Numbered from the stretch's first letter, positions 36,001-48,073 are shown. The stretch: 64,000 nucleotides of DNA from Zarea fungicola (GCA_900169235.1 FWCC01000232.1:62001-126000); one strand, 5' to 3'. The notes: generated by a model from the letters alone, not told the origin. Made by a program: numbers and translations.

Positions 36001-37183
36001 GAGGTCATTAGCGTTCTCTCGCAATTCAACTATCCTTGCATCGTCCTCAGATGATGGGACCGTCAAGCTATGGGATACGGCCACGGGTATTTGCATAGAG
36101 ACTCTTCAGGGTCACAGTGACTGGGTTCGGTCGGTTGCGTTTTCACCAGACTCAAATATACTGGCATCCGCATCTGATGACAGAACAGTAAAGCTCTGGG
36201 ATATAACATCGAGTATACACATACATTCTACAAACTACGGCAGTCATGACGGTCCAGTACGCTCAGTCACATTCTCACACGACTCGAGTATCCTTGCAAC
36301 ATCGTCAGACGACCGCAATATCAAGCTGTGGGATACAACAACGGGAATATGTACAGTGACGCTAAATGGTCATACCGACTTAGTTTGGTCGGTTGAGTTC
36401 TCGCATAATTCAAATTTCCTACTGTCAGCATCAGCTGATAAGACTGTGAAACTCTGGGATATAGAGTCTGAGATGTGTGCAGCAACACTTTTCGGGCATA
36501 GAGATTGGGTACGATCCGCCATCTTCTCACACGACTCTAGGACGCTTGCCTCATCCTCTGGTGATAAAACTGTGAGGCTTTGGGATACCACTACGTTTGA
36601 ATGTACCTCAATCCTTGAAGGCCACCAGGGCCCAGTAGGCTCAATTGCGTTCTCACACAACTCGCGCATCTTGGCATCAGGGTCACGCGATAATACCATA
36701 AAGCTCTGGGACACTTTAACAGGGCTGTGTACAGCAACACTTGCCGGTCATGGTGACTGGGTTCGCTCACTCTCATTTTCGCCGAATTCCACTACTACTC
36801 TTGTATCTGCATCGAGAGACAGGATCATCAAACTCTGGCACGGTGGGATCTGCATAGAAACTATTGATGTCGGCATGGCTATTAGCCATGTTGCATTTGA
36901 TGAAGCCGGATCTATGCTTTACACCGATGCAGGCGTCTTCGAGTTGAATGGCCAACTATCCCCAACGCCGTTGGAGGCAACCGCACTAAAGCGGAAAGAG
37001 CCTTGCCGCATTGGGCTCAGTAAAGACCGCACATGGGTTACGGACAACTTACGCAGAGTATTGTGGCTACCGCTGGCATATCGTCCAATGACCTTTGCCG
37101 TCAAGGCATCCAAGTTAGCTATCGGAACCCGGTTAGGACGTGTGGTGATTGTATCCATCTCATTATTTCCGAGTCTTCATTAA
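33028..37183 (+). CDS. NLR-type NACHT-WD40 protein
   Basis: Exons 33028-33425, 33474-35067 and 35129-37183 encode 1348 aa. The N-terminal 130 residues (MAETLGLGVNVATVIELVIK...) form a helical N-terminal domain of the kind that precedes fungal NACHT. Intron 1 (GT-AG, branch TACTAAT) separates it from the NACHT domain, with Walker A GMAGTGKST at 196-204 and Walker B KIIVLDALDEC at 296-306. After PLQVYYSALIF come twelve WD40 repeats (about 735-1245), each about 42 residues and ending K/RLWD (the first RIWD, the last KLWH). They predict one or two beta-propellers that sense a ligand. HET-E/HET-D of Podospora have this architecture and cause incompatibility cell death. No HET domain is present. 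The copy looks intact. Confidence 0.92.
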
Positions 37184-37577
37184 CTTTTTTATACTATTGG
37201 ATATAAATATAGGGCTACAATTACTAGTCGCTAAGGTATACTCGGGTGACCTCTTAGTACATTCCTATACTCTATTAGCTATAAACAAGCTGATCTGAGA
37301 CCAATGCCGATCTTGCAGATTCGTGATACGTCAGCGAGACAATCCTACGCATCAGGTGTGTAGTACCCCTCCACAATGGTATGTAGCCGCATTCTTACTC
37401 TCCGAAAGGCATTCAAAGGTGCCGTTAATACTTAAAAACTCATATATTTAACTGTCCTCTCTGTCCGTCGTTGCAGGAACATGAAGCCTCCTCCCTTACT
37501 CAACAATCTGCAAAGCTCAATATTGTCTCGCACCCATTCTCAGTACAGAGTATTTCTTCTCCTCATCTCTAAACACA

Positions 37578-37963
37578 ATGAAGCTCTCGCTTGTACTGCC
37601 CGTCTTCATGGCTGGTCTTGCTTTAGCAAGGCCAGCTATGCAGATAAGTGAGGCTGCACAGCAGGAGCAGGTGGAGGAAGGGCTGAAGCGTGTGTTGCGG
37701 TGCCTTCCGCCTGTAAGTCAGAACCACATCAATCTCTGGCGGAGCCATACTGACGTGGGCTGCGAATAGGTTCTCTTTGTTGCACGTATAGCATAATTCT
37801 GCTAATTCCCATGGTTCTGATCCTCGTTGCTAATCCATTAAATGATGAACTGTAGGACGTGCTTGTATGATCTCTATACCTTCTTTTATCACTTGTCAAG
37901 ATTCCAGGCTAACAAATCTAGGGGTGCCTCACTGGCATAAGTAAGTTTGGACCTGGCTTGTAA
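37578..37963 (+). CDS. Probable small secreted peptide gene, multi-exon
   Basis: ATG 37578 (context ACACAATGA) opens a signal peptide MKLSLVLPVFMAGLALA followed by RPAMQISEAAQQEQVEEGLK and RVLRCLPP. The frame then meets a good donor (GTAAGT, 37713). A possible continuation uses a 9-nt micro-exon (37856-37864, DVL) and a last exon 37922-37963 (GCLTGISKFGPGL, stop), giving about 61 aa. The micro-exon model is speculative; exon 1 is the solid part. A secreted peptide is likely, function unknown. Confidence 0.45.
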
Positions 37964-39280
37964 CGGCCTATGCTGGCACAAAAGTCAGGTCGACAAGCTG
38001 CAGGGAACGGGATGGAATTAAATGAGGAGACAATAATGAGATGTTTTGTTCCTCCATGATCGTCTGAATCTCAGCGTGGAGGTTTGTGAGGAATGTGAGT
38101 GCAGCTACATGACCACAAGCGGCGGTGCCTGCCAAGCAAAAGACGAACGCGGGCAGATTACCGCGGCCTCAGTGCTAAAACATGTGGCCTGGTGCAAGAT
38201 TACTTTAATAATAAATTTAAGGACTTGATTTGAAGCTCTTTTGTTCGTAGACTTGACGTATAAAGTAGCACATATCCACGAACGTGTTGCAGCCTATAAG
38301 TGGATTGGTGCGATGTCTCTCGGCAGGTGTTTATAACGGCGCGGCCAAGCAGCTGACTTAATCTTAACATGCTGTGGTAGCACAGTTTCAGCCTCGGGGG
38401 AGGCAGGTGAGGGCGTCGATCTTACGAAACAGCATCAGCAATTCCAAGCATGTAATCCACTCACTGTACGCTGTAAATCTTTATGGATCTCGTAGTTAGA
38501 TTTGCCGCTCAAAACCAGGTACAGTGCGGTCGGAAAAGTGACAGTAAAATATCGATTTCGAGGAATGGCCAGCCCGGTAAATCCAACTCGCCTAGGAAGG
38601 AACTTGTCAGTTTAAAATTACATCAAACTATCAGGGCAGCTAATAATACAAACAACAGCAACAATTCCAGGTCTTTTCTAAAAGTACTAGTAGCGCTCAG
38701 GGCAGTTGATATGGTTGGGGATGTGTAGCTGTTGGCTGAGGAGGTCGCTGCCAACAGAAAGGGGAGAAGCTATGCTATAACTAAGATATGCGGCTAGAAC
38801 GTTAATAATAAGAACATGAACATTCCAATCAAACTCCACTAATAACAATCAACTTCAGTATTAGTAGTCCGTAGACAAGTAGCGTCCAAGTAATTCAAGT
38901 TAAAGTTATGGGGCGTTCCGCTGTCTCTTGCGCCGCATTGGCCCAATGCTCGACGCCCAACATTTTATTGGTCGTGGCCACGGCTTTCACATGCTTGCCC
39001 AACGGAAGCATTGTCGAGCGGCGTTGAATAATAATAATAATAACTGCGCGAGACTCTTTCGTCATCTTTCCAGTCGCATAAATCGCCACGCTCTCTTACT
39101 CCCATTAACAAATTTCTACGACTATTGCATTTTTCTCCTGTAGTACATTATCAACTCTTCAACTGTCCTTTCCGCAATATTACTATACGGTCAACAGCTC
39201 ATGGCGTGCCCATGATACGACTTCTCACCGCAGACGACGATTTTTTTTTTACTTCCTCACACTCACTTGACACACACCAA
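37964..39280. other. Intergenic, includes AAT microsatellite
   Basis: No gene recognised. A short (AAT)n run lies at 39027-39043. The segment from about 39100 is the 5' leader of the lipase gene and includes a long T-run near 39240. Confidence 0.5.
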
Positions 39281-42200
39281 ATGACGCGCAGTGAACCACC
39301 TAGTCAGAAGCCCGGCCCGACACTGTTACCCGGCCCGATCGCATCGACCGTCAGCCTCGCCACACGCTCGACATCCCTAGCGATCCGCCTCGGCTCCCTC
39401 GTCGGCGGCTACGGCCTCGACGCCGCGCGCTTCACGACCCTCTCCAGTCTCGAGCTCGCGCGCGGCCTCGTCGAGGTTGTCCTCACGCGCGCCGGCAAAG
39501 ACACGCTCGACCATGCCAAAGCCAACGGAAACAGCGCGCTGGCCGCCGCCAACGCCGAGAATGTGCTCGAGCGCAGCTTAGAGGGCCTGCACTATGCTGT
39601 AATCCAGGTCGCGTTCTGGACGTCGGCGAGCTTTCGCCTCACGGGCACCACGCTGGCGCTCGCCTCGGACACCTCGCAGCTCGTCCTGTCGTCGCTGGAT
39701 AAACTGCTAGGGTCGACGGACTCGTCGCGCGCCGTGGCGAGCATCATCACGCTGATGCGGCGTGAGTTTCGCAACCCGGTGACGGGGACAAAGGGGGAGC
39801 GGGTGGGCGTGCTGGATCTAACGCTGGCGCTGAGTGCGCTGGCCTATCTGCAGCAGGCGTGCCGCAAGCTGCCCGAGGAGGAAGGGAGGAGGAGGGCGTA
39901 TGAAGAGGTGATTTGGGACGTAGTGGTGCTGAATGATGGCGATCGCGTCGATGTCGATGAAAAGACGGCGCTGCAGCCGGGGTACGCGGCACCAGCTTTT
40001 AGCCAGGAATCGTCGCGTCGCGGATCACACGATGAGGAGGAAGTCTTGGCGCATTTAAAAAGTCATGTAGCGAAATCGCTGCCGCGGGATGCCAAAGTCA
40101 CAATTTCCAACTCTATTACTACAACACAGACCATTACCGTGGAAGTCGACGGCAGTCACATACTGGCGCTGCCTACTCCGCCTGGCGCGGAGATTGTCGA
40201 GACGAGTACCCCGGTATCAAGATCGAAACGACTCTCTTATCCAGACCATGAGACGGAGGGCCCATATCGCATAGTTTATAAAATTGAGCGCGACAAGTTT
40301 CAGGCCATGACTCTACAGGGAGGTGACGACGGGGCGGAGACGGGATCCATTCTAGGAGAGGTGGACAGCGACAAGGAGGCACCTTCTCCGCCGATGCAAT
40401 ACGATCCCGCGACTGGAATTTTCTTGCCTATATCATCAGGGTTATCATCGCCGACAGCTGTAGACGTCACGCCCCTGTCGCCAATCGCTTCTGTAGGAAC
40501 TACCAAGCTTGACCTCACCAAACCGCAGTCAGAAGAACCACCCCCATCAAAGTCTGAGCCTACGGCAAACCAAAAACGACAAAGACAGCCTGCAGCAACA
40601 TCCCCTAAAATAGCGAGCTCCTCCGCCAAAAAGCCCACGCAAAAGAAAAAGTCCGATACCGTCGGTCGTTCTACAGAGAAGAAGGCAGGGCTCAAGCAGG
40701 TCCTCAAGGAAGGCGGCCAGTCCATTTCCAACATATGGAGTAAAGACGGCCATGAAGGCTCCTCTAAGCCCAAATCGCATGGAAGCGCAGTCAGCAGTCG
40801 CACGGTCGATAGCACAGGGAAACCAAAGCCACTCCCCAGCCGTCCGACAAAGGCATCACAAGAACGATCCATTGCCAACCGCCGATCACTGGCGACACCA
40901 GAGCCCTTGACGCGAAGCTCGTCCCGAGCAAGCTACATCTCACTCGCCGACAGACGCCGCGAATCCATAGTCCCGCAAAGCGCCTCCTATCCCGTCATAA
41001 CCGGCGGTATCGTGACGCCCTCCTCCTCACCCATCCTCAGCAAGCACGACTCCTCCTTTCCCGACGCCAGCTTTCGCCCTCGACGCGGCTCTCTCCTCAG
41101 CGTCAACATGCCACCACCGCCGTCCACCACGCCCATGCGCGGCCACCATCACCGCCGCAGCGGCTCCTACGGGCCTAGCCTCTACAGCCTCGCCACCAAC
41201 GACTCTACGACGTCGCTGGTCCTGTCTTCCTATTACAAAAAGAGCACCTACAGCGCCGCCGACGCGCTACACACCCTCCGCCGCGAAGGGTTCGTCGACG
41301 GCACCTTTCCCGAGGGCCACCTCTTACCCAACATTACGCGCTACATGCGCTTCTCCTCTGCGTGCTACGGATCGCACTTTCTCAAGTTTCTGGGGATATC
41401 CAACGACATGCCGAAGCTGACGGCGTGGGATGCGACGCACCAGGACGTGCGGCACTTTGCGCACCACACGGCGTCGGGCGGCGCGGGCAACATCCTGCTG
41501 GCCTCCTTTGTCGACCCCCAGGGCGGGACCGACGCCACGGGGGCGACGGGGACGGGCGTGCCGCTCGTGCACTACATCTCGCTCGACCACGAGGCGAAAG
41601 CGGTGGTGCTGGCATGCCGCGGCACGCTGGGGTTTGAAGATGTCATGGCGGACATGACGTGCGACTACGACAGCCTGGTATGGAAGGGCCGGAGCTACAA
41701 GGTGCACAAGGGGATGCACGCCTCCGCGCGGCGTCTGCTATATGGCGGAGACGGCCGCGTGCTGCTCACGCTCAAGGCAGCGCTGGTGGAGTTTTCGGAC
41801 TACGGCCTCGTGCTGTGCGGGCATTCCCTCGGCGCGGGCGTCACGGCGCTGCTGGGCGTCATGCTGGCCGAGGCGAACCCGCATGGGCCGGGTTTCGTCA
41901 CGGCGCCGGAGGCTGCCCTGAAACGGATGCTTCTCGCCGATACCGACGGCGGCAGCAGTGGCAGTGGCAGTAGTAACGGCGGCAGCAACATCTCGGACGC
42001 GATCCTCCTCCCTGCTGGCCGCCGCATCCACGTCTACGCATACGGCGCGCCGGGGGTCATGTCGGCCAAGCTGCGACGCATCACCCGCGGGCTCATCACC
42101 ACCGTCGTCCACGGCGACGACCTCGTCCCTCACCTCTCCCTGGGCATTTTGCACGACTTCCAGGCGCTCTCGCTCGCCTTTAAGAATAAAGAAAACGCGA

Positions 42201-42601
42201 CCCGCGCGGACATACGCCGGCGCATGTGGACCGCCTTGCAGGAGAACCTGTCCGAGGCGTGGAATCGCGGCAACGGCACCAGAACAGTCCCCGGCGTGGA
42301 CGACGACAAGTGGATGCTTCCCGCGCTGGCGAGCCTGAGGGAAAACTTTTCGTGCGAGAGGCTGGTCCCGCCCGGCGAGGTGTTTGTGATTGAGAGCTAC
42401 CCGGTGCTGCGGCGGGAGGCGTTTTTGCTCGACGGCGAGAGCCTGCTGGGCCGGCCGGCGACGCGGGTGGTGCTCAAGTACGTGCGGGATGTCGAGGCGC
42501 GGTTTGCGGAGCCGAGGTTTGGGACGAGCATGTTGACGGATCACAGCCCGGCGAATTATGAGAATGCGTTGAATAAGATGCGGCTGGGTGTTGTTGAGTG
42601 A
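39281..42601 (+). CDS. Class-3 lipase, sn1-specific diacylglycerol lipase type
   Basis: Intronless protein of about 1106 aa from ATG 39281; in-frame ATGs at 39125 and 39212 are alternatives. The N-terminal 230 residues are helical and Ala/Leu-rich (ARGLVEVVLTRAG...). A long disordered Ser/Pro/Lys-rich middle (about 330-640) follows. The C-terminal lipase domain has VVLACRGTLGFEDVMADM, then VHKGMHASARRLL and the nucleophile elbow CGHSLGAG (Ser849). Asp in VHGDDLVPHLS and a following His complete the triad. The layout matches fungal DAG lipases that release fatty acids from sn-1 of diacylglycerol, probably membrane-associated. It is strongly GC-rich in contrast to the flanks. It converges with the CCDC97-like gene. 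Confidence 0.88.
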   Translation: MTRSEPPSQKPGPTLLPGPIASTVSLATRSTSLAIRLGSLVGGYGLDAARFTTLSSLELARGLVEVVLTRAGKDTLDHAKANGNSALAAANAENVLERSLEGLHYAVIQVAFWTSASFRLTGTTLALASDTSQLVLSSLDKLLGSTDSSRAVASIITLMRREFRNPVTGTKGERVGVLDLTLALSALAYLQQACRKLPEEEGRRRAYEEVIWDVVVLNDGDRVDVDEKTALQPGYAAPAFSQESSRRGSHDEEEVLAHLKSHVAKSLPRDAKVTISNSITTTQTITVEVDGSHILALPTPPGAEIVETSTPVSRSKRLSYPDHETEGPYRIVYKIERDKFQAMTLQGGDDGAETGSILGEVDSDKEAPSPPMQYDPATGIFLPISSGLSSPTAVDVTPLSPIASVGTTKLDLTKPQSEEPPPSKSEPTANQKRQRQPAATSPKIASSSAKKPTQKKKSDTVGRSTEKKAGLKQVLKEGGQSISNIWSKDGHEGSSKPKSHGSAVSSRTVDSTGKPKPLPSRPTKASQERSIANRRSLATPEPLTRSSSRASYISLADRRRESIVPQSASYPVITGGIVTPSSSPILSKHDSSFPDASFRPRRGSLLSVNMPPPPSTTPMRGHHHRRSGSYGPSLYSLATNDSTTSLVLSSYYKKSTYSAADALHTLRREGFVDGTFPEGHLLPNITRYMRFSSACYGSHFLKFLGISNDMPKLTAWDATHQDVRHFAHHTASGGAGNILLASFVDPQGGTDATGATGTGVPLVHYISLDHEAKAVVLACRGTLGFEDVMADMTCDYDSLVWKGRSYKVHKGMHASARRLLYGGDGRVLLTLKAALVEFSDYGLVLCGHSLGAGVTALLGVMLAEANPHGPGFVTAPEAALKRMLLADTDGGSSGSGSSNGGSNISDAILLPAGRRIHVYAYGAPGVMSAKLRRITRGLITTVVHGDDLVPHLSLGILHDFQALSLAFKNKENATRADIRRRMWTALQENLSEAWNRGNGTRTVPGVDDDKWMLPALASLRENFSCERLVPPGEVFVIESYPVLRREAFLLDGESLLGRPATRVVLKYVRDVEARFAEPRFGTSMLTDHSPANYENALNKMRLGVVE

Positions 42602-42915
42602 GGGTGAAGGTGATGAGGGCATGCATGGCTTGATGATGGGACAGCGCTAGATTTATGAATATATATACCCATTATAGATGCGCGATGAAAAGGATTATAA
42701 TTTTTGTCATGATAAAAATATGCAGTATTTACTTTACCTCCATTTCCTCATACTTTATCAAGTCTCTTCTTCCCTTGGGCTGCGGCAGTTGTCAGCTCGG
42801 GACATTGTTATTGAGTTGCTGCCATCATTAAATTATATCCTCAAATACATGTCGTTTAATTTTGATCAAATTTTTCATGATTCATTATAGCCTCTTTACA
42901 CCTCATCTTCGGTAT

Positions 42916-43694
42916 CTAAAAATCTTGTACACCCGTCTCCCCCTGCAGGGGCTGACCATCATCCACCAGCGTCGGCTCCTCGTCATCAAACCACACATCC
43001 TGGGCCTCCATCCGCGCCAAGTCGTCATACTCGTCACTGCCATCCACCGCGCCGTACTCGAAATCCTCATCGCGGCCCCGAATGAAGCGGTCGGTGAGAT
43101 ACATGTGCCAGAGCTCCAGCCCGTGCGCCCTCGACTCGGCAGGCTGGTCCCACGTCTCCTCTATCCCCGTGGTGGCTGGTTTTCGCAGCGCATCTCCATC
43201 CGCGGATGCATCGTCGCGGAGGTTGGAAAGTTTGGTCTCGCCGCGGACGAGATCGGCCTCCAGGGTGCGACCGTAGCCCTTGGCTTTACCCTCGGCTTCA
43301 CGCTCAGCGACGGACTGGTGCCGTTTCACGAGGCGTTCATATAATACGGGGTCTTTTTGATAACAAAATTAAGGTATTAGATTTGTAGCCATGTGACACA
43401 CCCATTGTAATCATAATTGCTTTCTGATATTGCATGGGGCGGCTTTTTTATTCTTACAGGGGTAAAGGGCTACGTACCGGCCAATTCATGCTCAATACTG
43501 TCAAAGTATTTGGGGTGTCGCAGCAGATACTCGCGACGCCGGTTCTGGACTTGGATCTGTGTGCTGTGGGCATGCGTCTTGGGCTGTCGCGGGATGGGCT
43601 TTTCGTCGTGTCTGGGGTTTGTGGTGGCGTTGGTGGTTGCCTGGGCGGGAACAGATGCCGCGAGCGAGGCGGCGGCGGGTGATGATGTAGGCAT
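42916..43694 (-). CDS. CCDC97/DUF2052-like protein
   Basis: Two exons, 43694-43478 and 43352-42916, encode 217 aa. The N-terminal 45 residues are Ala/Thr/Pro-rich. Then come NRRREYLLRHPKYFDS, DPVLYERLVKRHQ, LWHMYLTDRFIRGRDEDFEY and DEYDDLARMEAQDVWFDDEEP. The last two blocks are the hallmark of the DUF2052 (CCDC97) family. The human protein associates with the SF3B spliceosome complex; the fungal role is not established. ATG 43694 was preferred to the frame beginning at 43805 because similarity starts after it and the upstream part is leader-like. It is convergent with the lipase gene and divergent from SSK1. Confidence 0.8.
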
Positions 43695-45316
43695 GGTCAC
43701 TGGGCGAAGCTGGCGTGTTTCTTGGGAGGTGTGTGGTGGTTGGGTGAGATGGATGCTGAGGTTGGTGAAGCTAGTCAGAGGTTTGCATGTGTGTAGCGTC
43801 GTCATGGGCCGAGGTGACAGGGAAGCCGTCTCATCTCATGTCGGCAATGGTTAATGAAAATATCGTATTGAATAGTGTGGAAGAAGGGCGATTGAGAGGC
43901 GACTGAGATGGTGTATGACTGAGGGAGGTTGCATGATGGAGAGTCTACTGTGGAGTCGTAAGTGATGGTGATGATGGTGGCGATGACTATGAAGCCAGGC
44001 AAATGAATACCAACGAGGTTATTTTTTTATTTATTTTTCGTTTTGCCTCATGCCTTATGATATGCATTTGTCCAATTTTTCATGCACATTTGTTTCTGCA
44101 TTTTTACCTGTCAAAAGTGGCGTGCACACACAAGGCATTGCATTGCATTAGCGCTGCAGATGACAACCCTCAGCAGAGCTGGCAGTAGTTCGCTGCAGCC
44201 GCATTTCCCCCATTGCTACTTTAAAGAGAAGCGAGCAAAACTCAATGCCTTTTCTGATTCAACTTCCGTCAAGTGTGACAAGGGATGCCTTTGGTCCCTG
44301 AATAGCCAGGCTGTGGGACAATAGCAATGGCACAAATCTCCGCTTATTGTTATAACGTGTTGCACTGCATGTGAGTAGCCCAACAGGAAAAAGGCCGCGT
44401 TTCGGGCGAGTGATGGTTTGCTGTGCGTGTTTACAAATTTTCTTTTGTAGAATGCATGTTTCATGCAGACCAGGCATGCAGACCAGTGGCAAACTTTTGA
44501 TCATCGCGGGCTGATTTCTGTCGTGAGGGTGTCTAGGGTACTACCAATTTGATGGCGGCAGTGCGACAAAACCGGGACATGGACGTACTGCAATTTATTT
44601 ATTTTTCTGCCGGCATGCTTGTATTTTTTCTCAGTAAAATTTGGTTTAAGAATATCGGATTAATCCTGTTATTCCAGCCAGCGGATTGGCTTTTTTCAGG
44701 AAAATCTGAAGCCTGATTCAATTGGCAGCTACTCCGTCCGTGTCGATTGGGCTGTCGCAAGGCACACATGCCCATCGGTAGCCGAGACAGGCAGACAGGG
44801 GACACCCTTGTCCGTGAATGTGAATGCCCGGGATCAGCCAGAAGTTCTGGGTAAGTTGAGATGCGACTGGGTCCCGACGGAAAAAGAAAAAGAAAAAAAG
44901 AAAAGGAAAAAGCCGTTTCAATTGGCAAACCACCACGTCGTCCTACTGGGGCCTGCCAAGGAAACGTTTTTGTACATTTCAACTTATTCATTTACTTTGT
45001 CTGCTTGCCTGCTTGTGCTTGTCCATCAGTTGCCATTTTATACCTTGTGCCGAGCTATTCAAGCTGCATGGATGCTGCCGGAGGTTTAACGATCCGTACC
45101 GCCCAACATCCTGGTTGATGCGTGGAGTTGTTTGTTTCGAAATACAAGAAACGTTTCATTGCCGTGGCGGGTCGGGGCTTTTGTTTATCGCGTTTGATCC
45201 TTTGGCATTGATGATTGCCGGTATTTCTTCTTAATCCTGCGAGGACCTGCCTGTCTGTCTGTCTTGGAGCTTTCCACCGCCACCATTGCCTGGCACAGCC
45301 CAGCCTCCATCAAGAC
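43695..45316. other. Divergent promoter region of CCDC97-like gene and SSK1
   Basis: 1.6 kb with no supported gene. A purine-only tract lies near 44880-44911. Much of the right half is probably the SSK1 promoter and 5' leader. Confidence 0.5.
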
Positions 45317-48073
45317 ATGGCATCGAGTGTGGTATCGCGAATCAAATCCAAGCTGACGCTGCTCCGCCGCAGCTCGACGTCGGCCGCATCAGCCAACTCG
45401 TCGCCATGCCTCGTGGTGGACGATGAGATTGAAGGGGCATCGGCAAGATCGTCTGGCTCCAAGCAGCGGAATCTTCTCAGGCGCAGTGTGTCGTATACAC
45501 TGCAGCCACGGCCGAAAAGCTACATGGAAAAGAGTAGCGGCAAAGTTGCAGAGACAATGGGAGCGGCGTCGTCTTCAACAACAGCCTTGGTTGGGAGCGA
45601 CCCGATGAAGCTGTCGCAGCCTGAATCGGGGATTCCGGGCGGGCATGTCTCGGCAGAAGCTGCACAGGCCAGCGGGATTACAGGGAGTACAGGGGAGAAT
45701 ACTGGGGAGACGACTGCTGGACTGCCCAGTAACAGCACGGCGGCCTCCACTGAAGGGCCCGCTGAAAAAGCCAAAATCCAAGCCTGCCTGGCCTCCACAG
45801 CATCCGTCTTGGGCGCTGTAGCTCAGGCAGATCCGCCAACTACAGCGGGCTGCCCTTCAGCTCCGCCAAATACAACGGACTGCCCTTCAGCTCCAGCGCC
45901 CGCATCGCCCAGCTCCGGGCCGCCTTCAGCATCTTCAGCGCCCTCGACCGCATGCACTCCCACTGCGACCCCCTGTGGTCCCGGCCCCTCTGGCCCTCAG
46001 GTTCTCCACCACCAGCGCCAGCAGCTCCAGAACCGGCTTCAGCGTCTCGCCCAAGATGCCCTCCACGGCGACTCGTCCTTACTCCCATCCACATCAACCC
46101 ACGATCCAAAAAATACCAACGCCGTCGGCCCTCATACCACCTCGTCCGCCCTCCCGAGCATTTACGAAAACGTGAGCAGTGATCCTATACGAAAACTACG
46201 TCCTCCCCCGACGCAGGTCGATGAATTCGACGAGTCCCGCGCCGCTCTCCTACAGCATCACCATTTAACTGCAAACATCGCCCTCCCCGGGCAGACTCAG
46301 GCTCAGGCTCCCTCGCCGTCCTCTTCTCCTCTTGCTACGACACCCAAGGCACCCACCTACACGCGCAATCACGTTCCATCTTCCTCCTCCGTCACCGCCA
46401 CATCTTCGTCGTCCTCTGCCGGCCCTCGGCCACCAAGCGGCTCCGGCCCTGCCCTCCGCGAGACCTCGACGCCTACCGCCGCCCACTTCGTCCTCGACCC
46501 TGCTCCCGAGTTCGCCGTCCCCTCGCCGCCAGCCATGACGGGCACGCGCAAGATCTGGGTCCGTCGACCTGGTGCCTCGCCCACCCTCATCACCATTGGC
46601 GACGAGGACCTCGTCGATGACGTCCGCGAAACCATCCTCAACAAGTACGCCAACTCGCTCGGCAGGACCTTTGACGCCCCCGACCTGCATCTCCGCCTCA
46701 AGCCCCGCGACCAAAAGGACCGACCACTCCAGCCCGACGAGCACATGTGCCGGACCCTCGACAACTTCTACCCCGGCGGCCAGACTATCAACGACGCCAT
46801 CATCATTGACATACCTCGCCGGACACCAAAGGCCTCGCCCCATCCGCAACCGCATTCGCATGCGCAAACTGCCGGCACCGTATACTACACTGAAGATGGC
46901 CGACCTCTCGAGACGGGCGAGGGCTATTTCCCTCCCGTCGGTGCTCTCCCCTCCTCGCCACACATGCAGCTCGCCATGCCGCACAACGGCGAGCGCCACG
47001 GCAGCACAAGCCAACAACCGCACTCCATCGCCGTCCTCGGCACCGGCCACCTGCCACTCATACCCTCGCCAGGAGGACAGCTCCGGCCCCGGACGCACCG
47101 TGAAGCCACTGGACGCCCACGTGTCGGTCGCACACACACTTCTTCATCCGGCATGAATGGAAGCCATGGTATGCATCAACAACAACGTCCACGGCCACCC
47201 CATTCACGCACTCATTCAAACTCGTCAGATCCTGCCGGCATGCCCCCCAGCGCCGTTCCCGTAGTCCTTGCTTCGATGCCCAAATCCCCCGGCCAGCAGC
47301 ACGTTGGTGTCGGTGGTGGTGCCCCGTCACCGCGCTCCTCTAGCGCTCGGCCCAAGCGACGGCCCAAGATTGTGGATATGCTGGGCAGCAACGGCAGCGG
47401 CGTCATGACTGCCATACCTCCGATTAGCGTCCTCATTGTCGAAGACAACCCCATCAATCTGAAGCTGCTCGAGGCCTTTGTCAAGCGTCTCAAGGTCCGC
47501 TGGCAGACGGCCACCAACGGACGCGATGCCGTCAAGAAGTGGCGCGCGGGCGGGTTTCACCTGGTACTCATGGATATCCAGCTGCCCGTCATGAATGGGC
47601 TCGAGGCCACGCGTGAGATTCGCCGACTGGAGCGCATCAACTCGATTGGCGTCTTTTCGTCGGTCCCCTCGACGCCCCAGGAAGAGCTCGCCGTTGAACT
47701 GCACGACAAGGACCGCCTGGACAACCTGCATCTCTTCAAGGGGCCGGTCATTATTGTGGCCCTGACGGCCAGCTCCCTGCAGAGTGACAGACACGAAGCC
47801 CTTGCAGCCGGCTGCAATGACTTTTTGACAAAGGTACCCTCCCCAGCCCGGTGTCCATCACGACAAAATGCTAACCAATATAAATAGCCCGTCAATTTCG
47901 TCTGGCTGGAGCGCAAAGTCATGGAATGGGGCTGCATGCAGGCTCTCATTGACTTTGACGGCTGGCGCCAATGGAAGGACTTTGCTCTGGCCGAAGAGGA
48001 AGCCAACCAAAAGACGGCTGCTGCGAAGAGCAAGGCTAAGAAGGCTCGTTCTTCGCTTGCATCCGAGGTCTAA
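45317..48073 (+). CDS. SSK1: Response regulator SSK1 (HOG pathway)
   Basis: Cytoplasmic response regulator that takes phosphate from the YPD1 phosphotransfer protein and, when unphosphorylated, activates the SSK2-type MAPKKK in osmotic and stress signalling. Exons 45317-47833 and 47888-48073 give 900 aa. A long Ser/Pro-rich N-terminus leads to the conserved KIWVRRPGASPTLITIGDED block, typical of filamentous SSK1. The receiver domain begins SVLIVEDNPINLKLLE near residue 709, with phospho-acceptor Asp753 in LVLMDIQLPVMNG and invariant Lys839 in DFLTK, just before the intron. The C-terminal helix WLERKVMEWGCMQALIDFDGW and a Lys/Ala tail finish the protein. ATG 45317 (AGACATGGCA) was chosen over the upstream 45215 frame. 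The call is secure. Confidence 0.95.

Noticed and set aside
41738..42622. Long antisense frame opposite the lipase gene
   Set aside because: It is low in aromatic residues and Arg/Ala/Val-rich, as expected from the reverse of a GC-rich coding sequence with few stops.
46265..47137. Long antisense frame opposite SSK1
   Set aside because: Same GC-rich shadow effect; SSK1 on the plus strand is secure.
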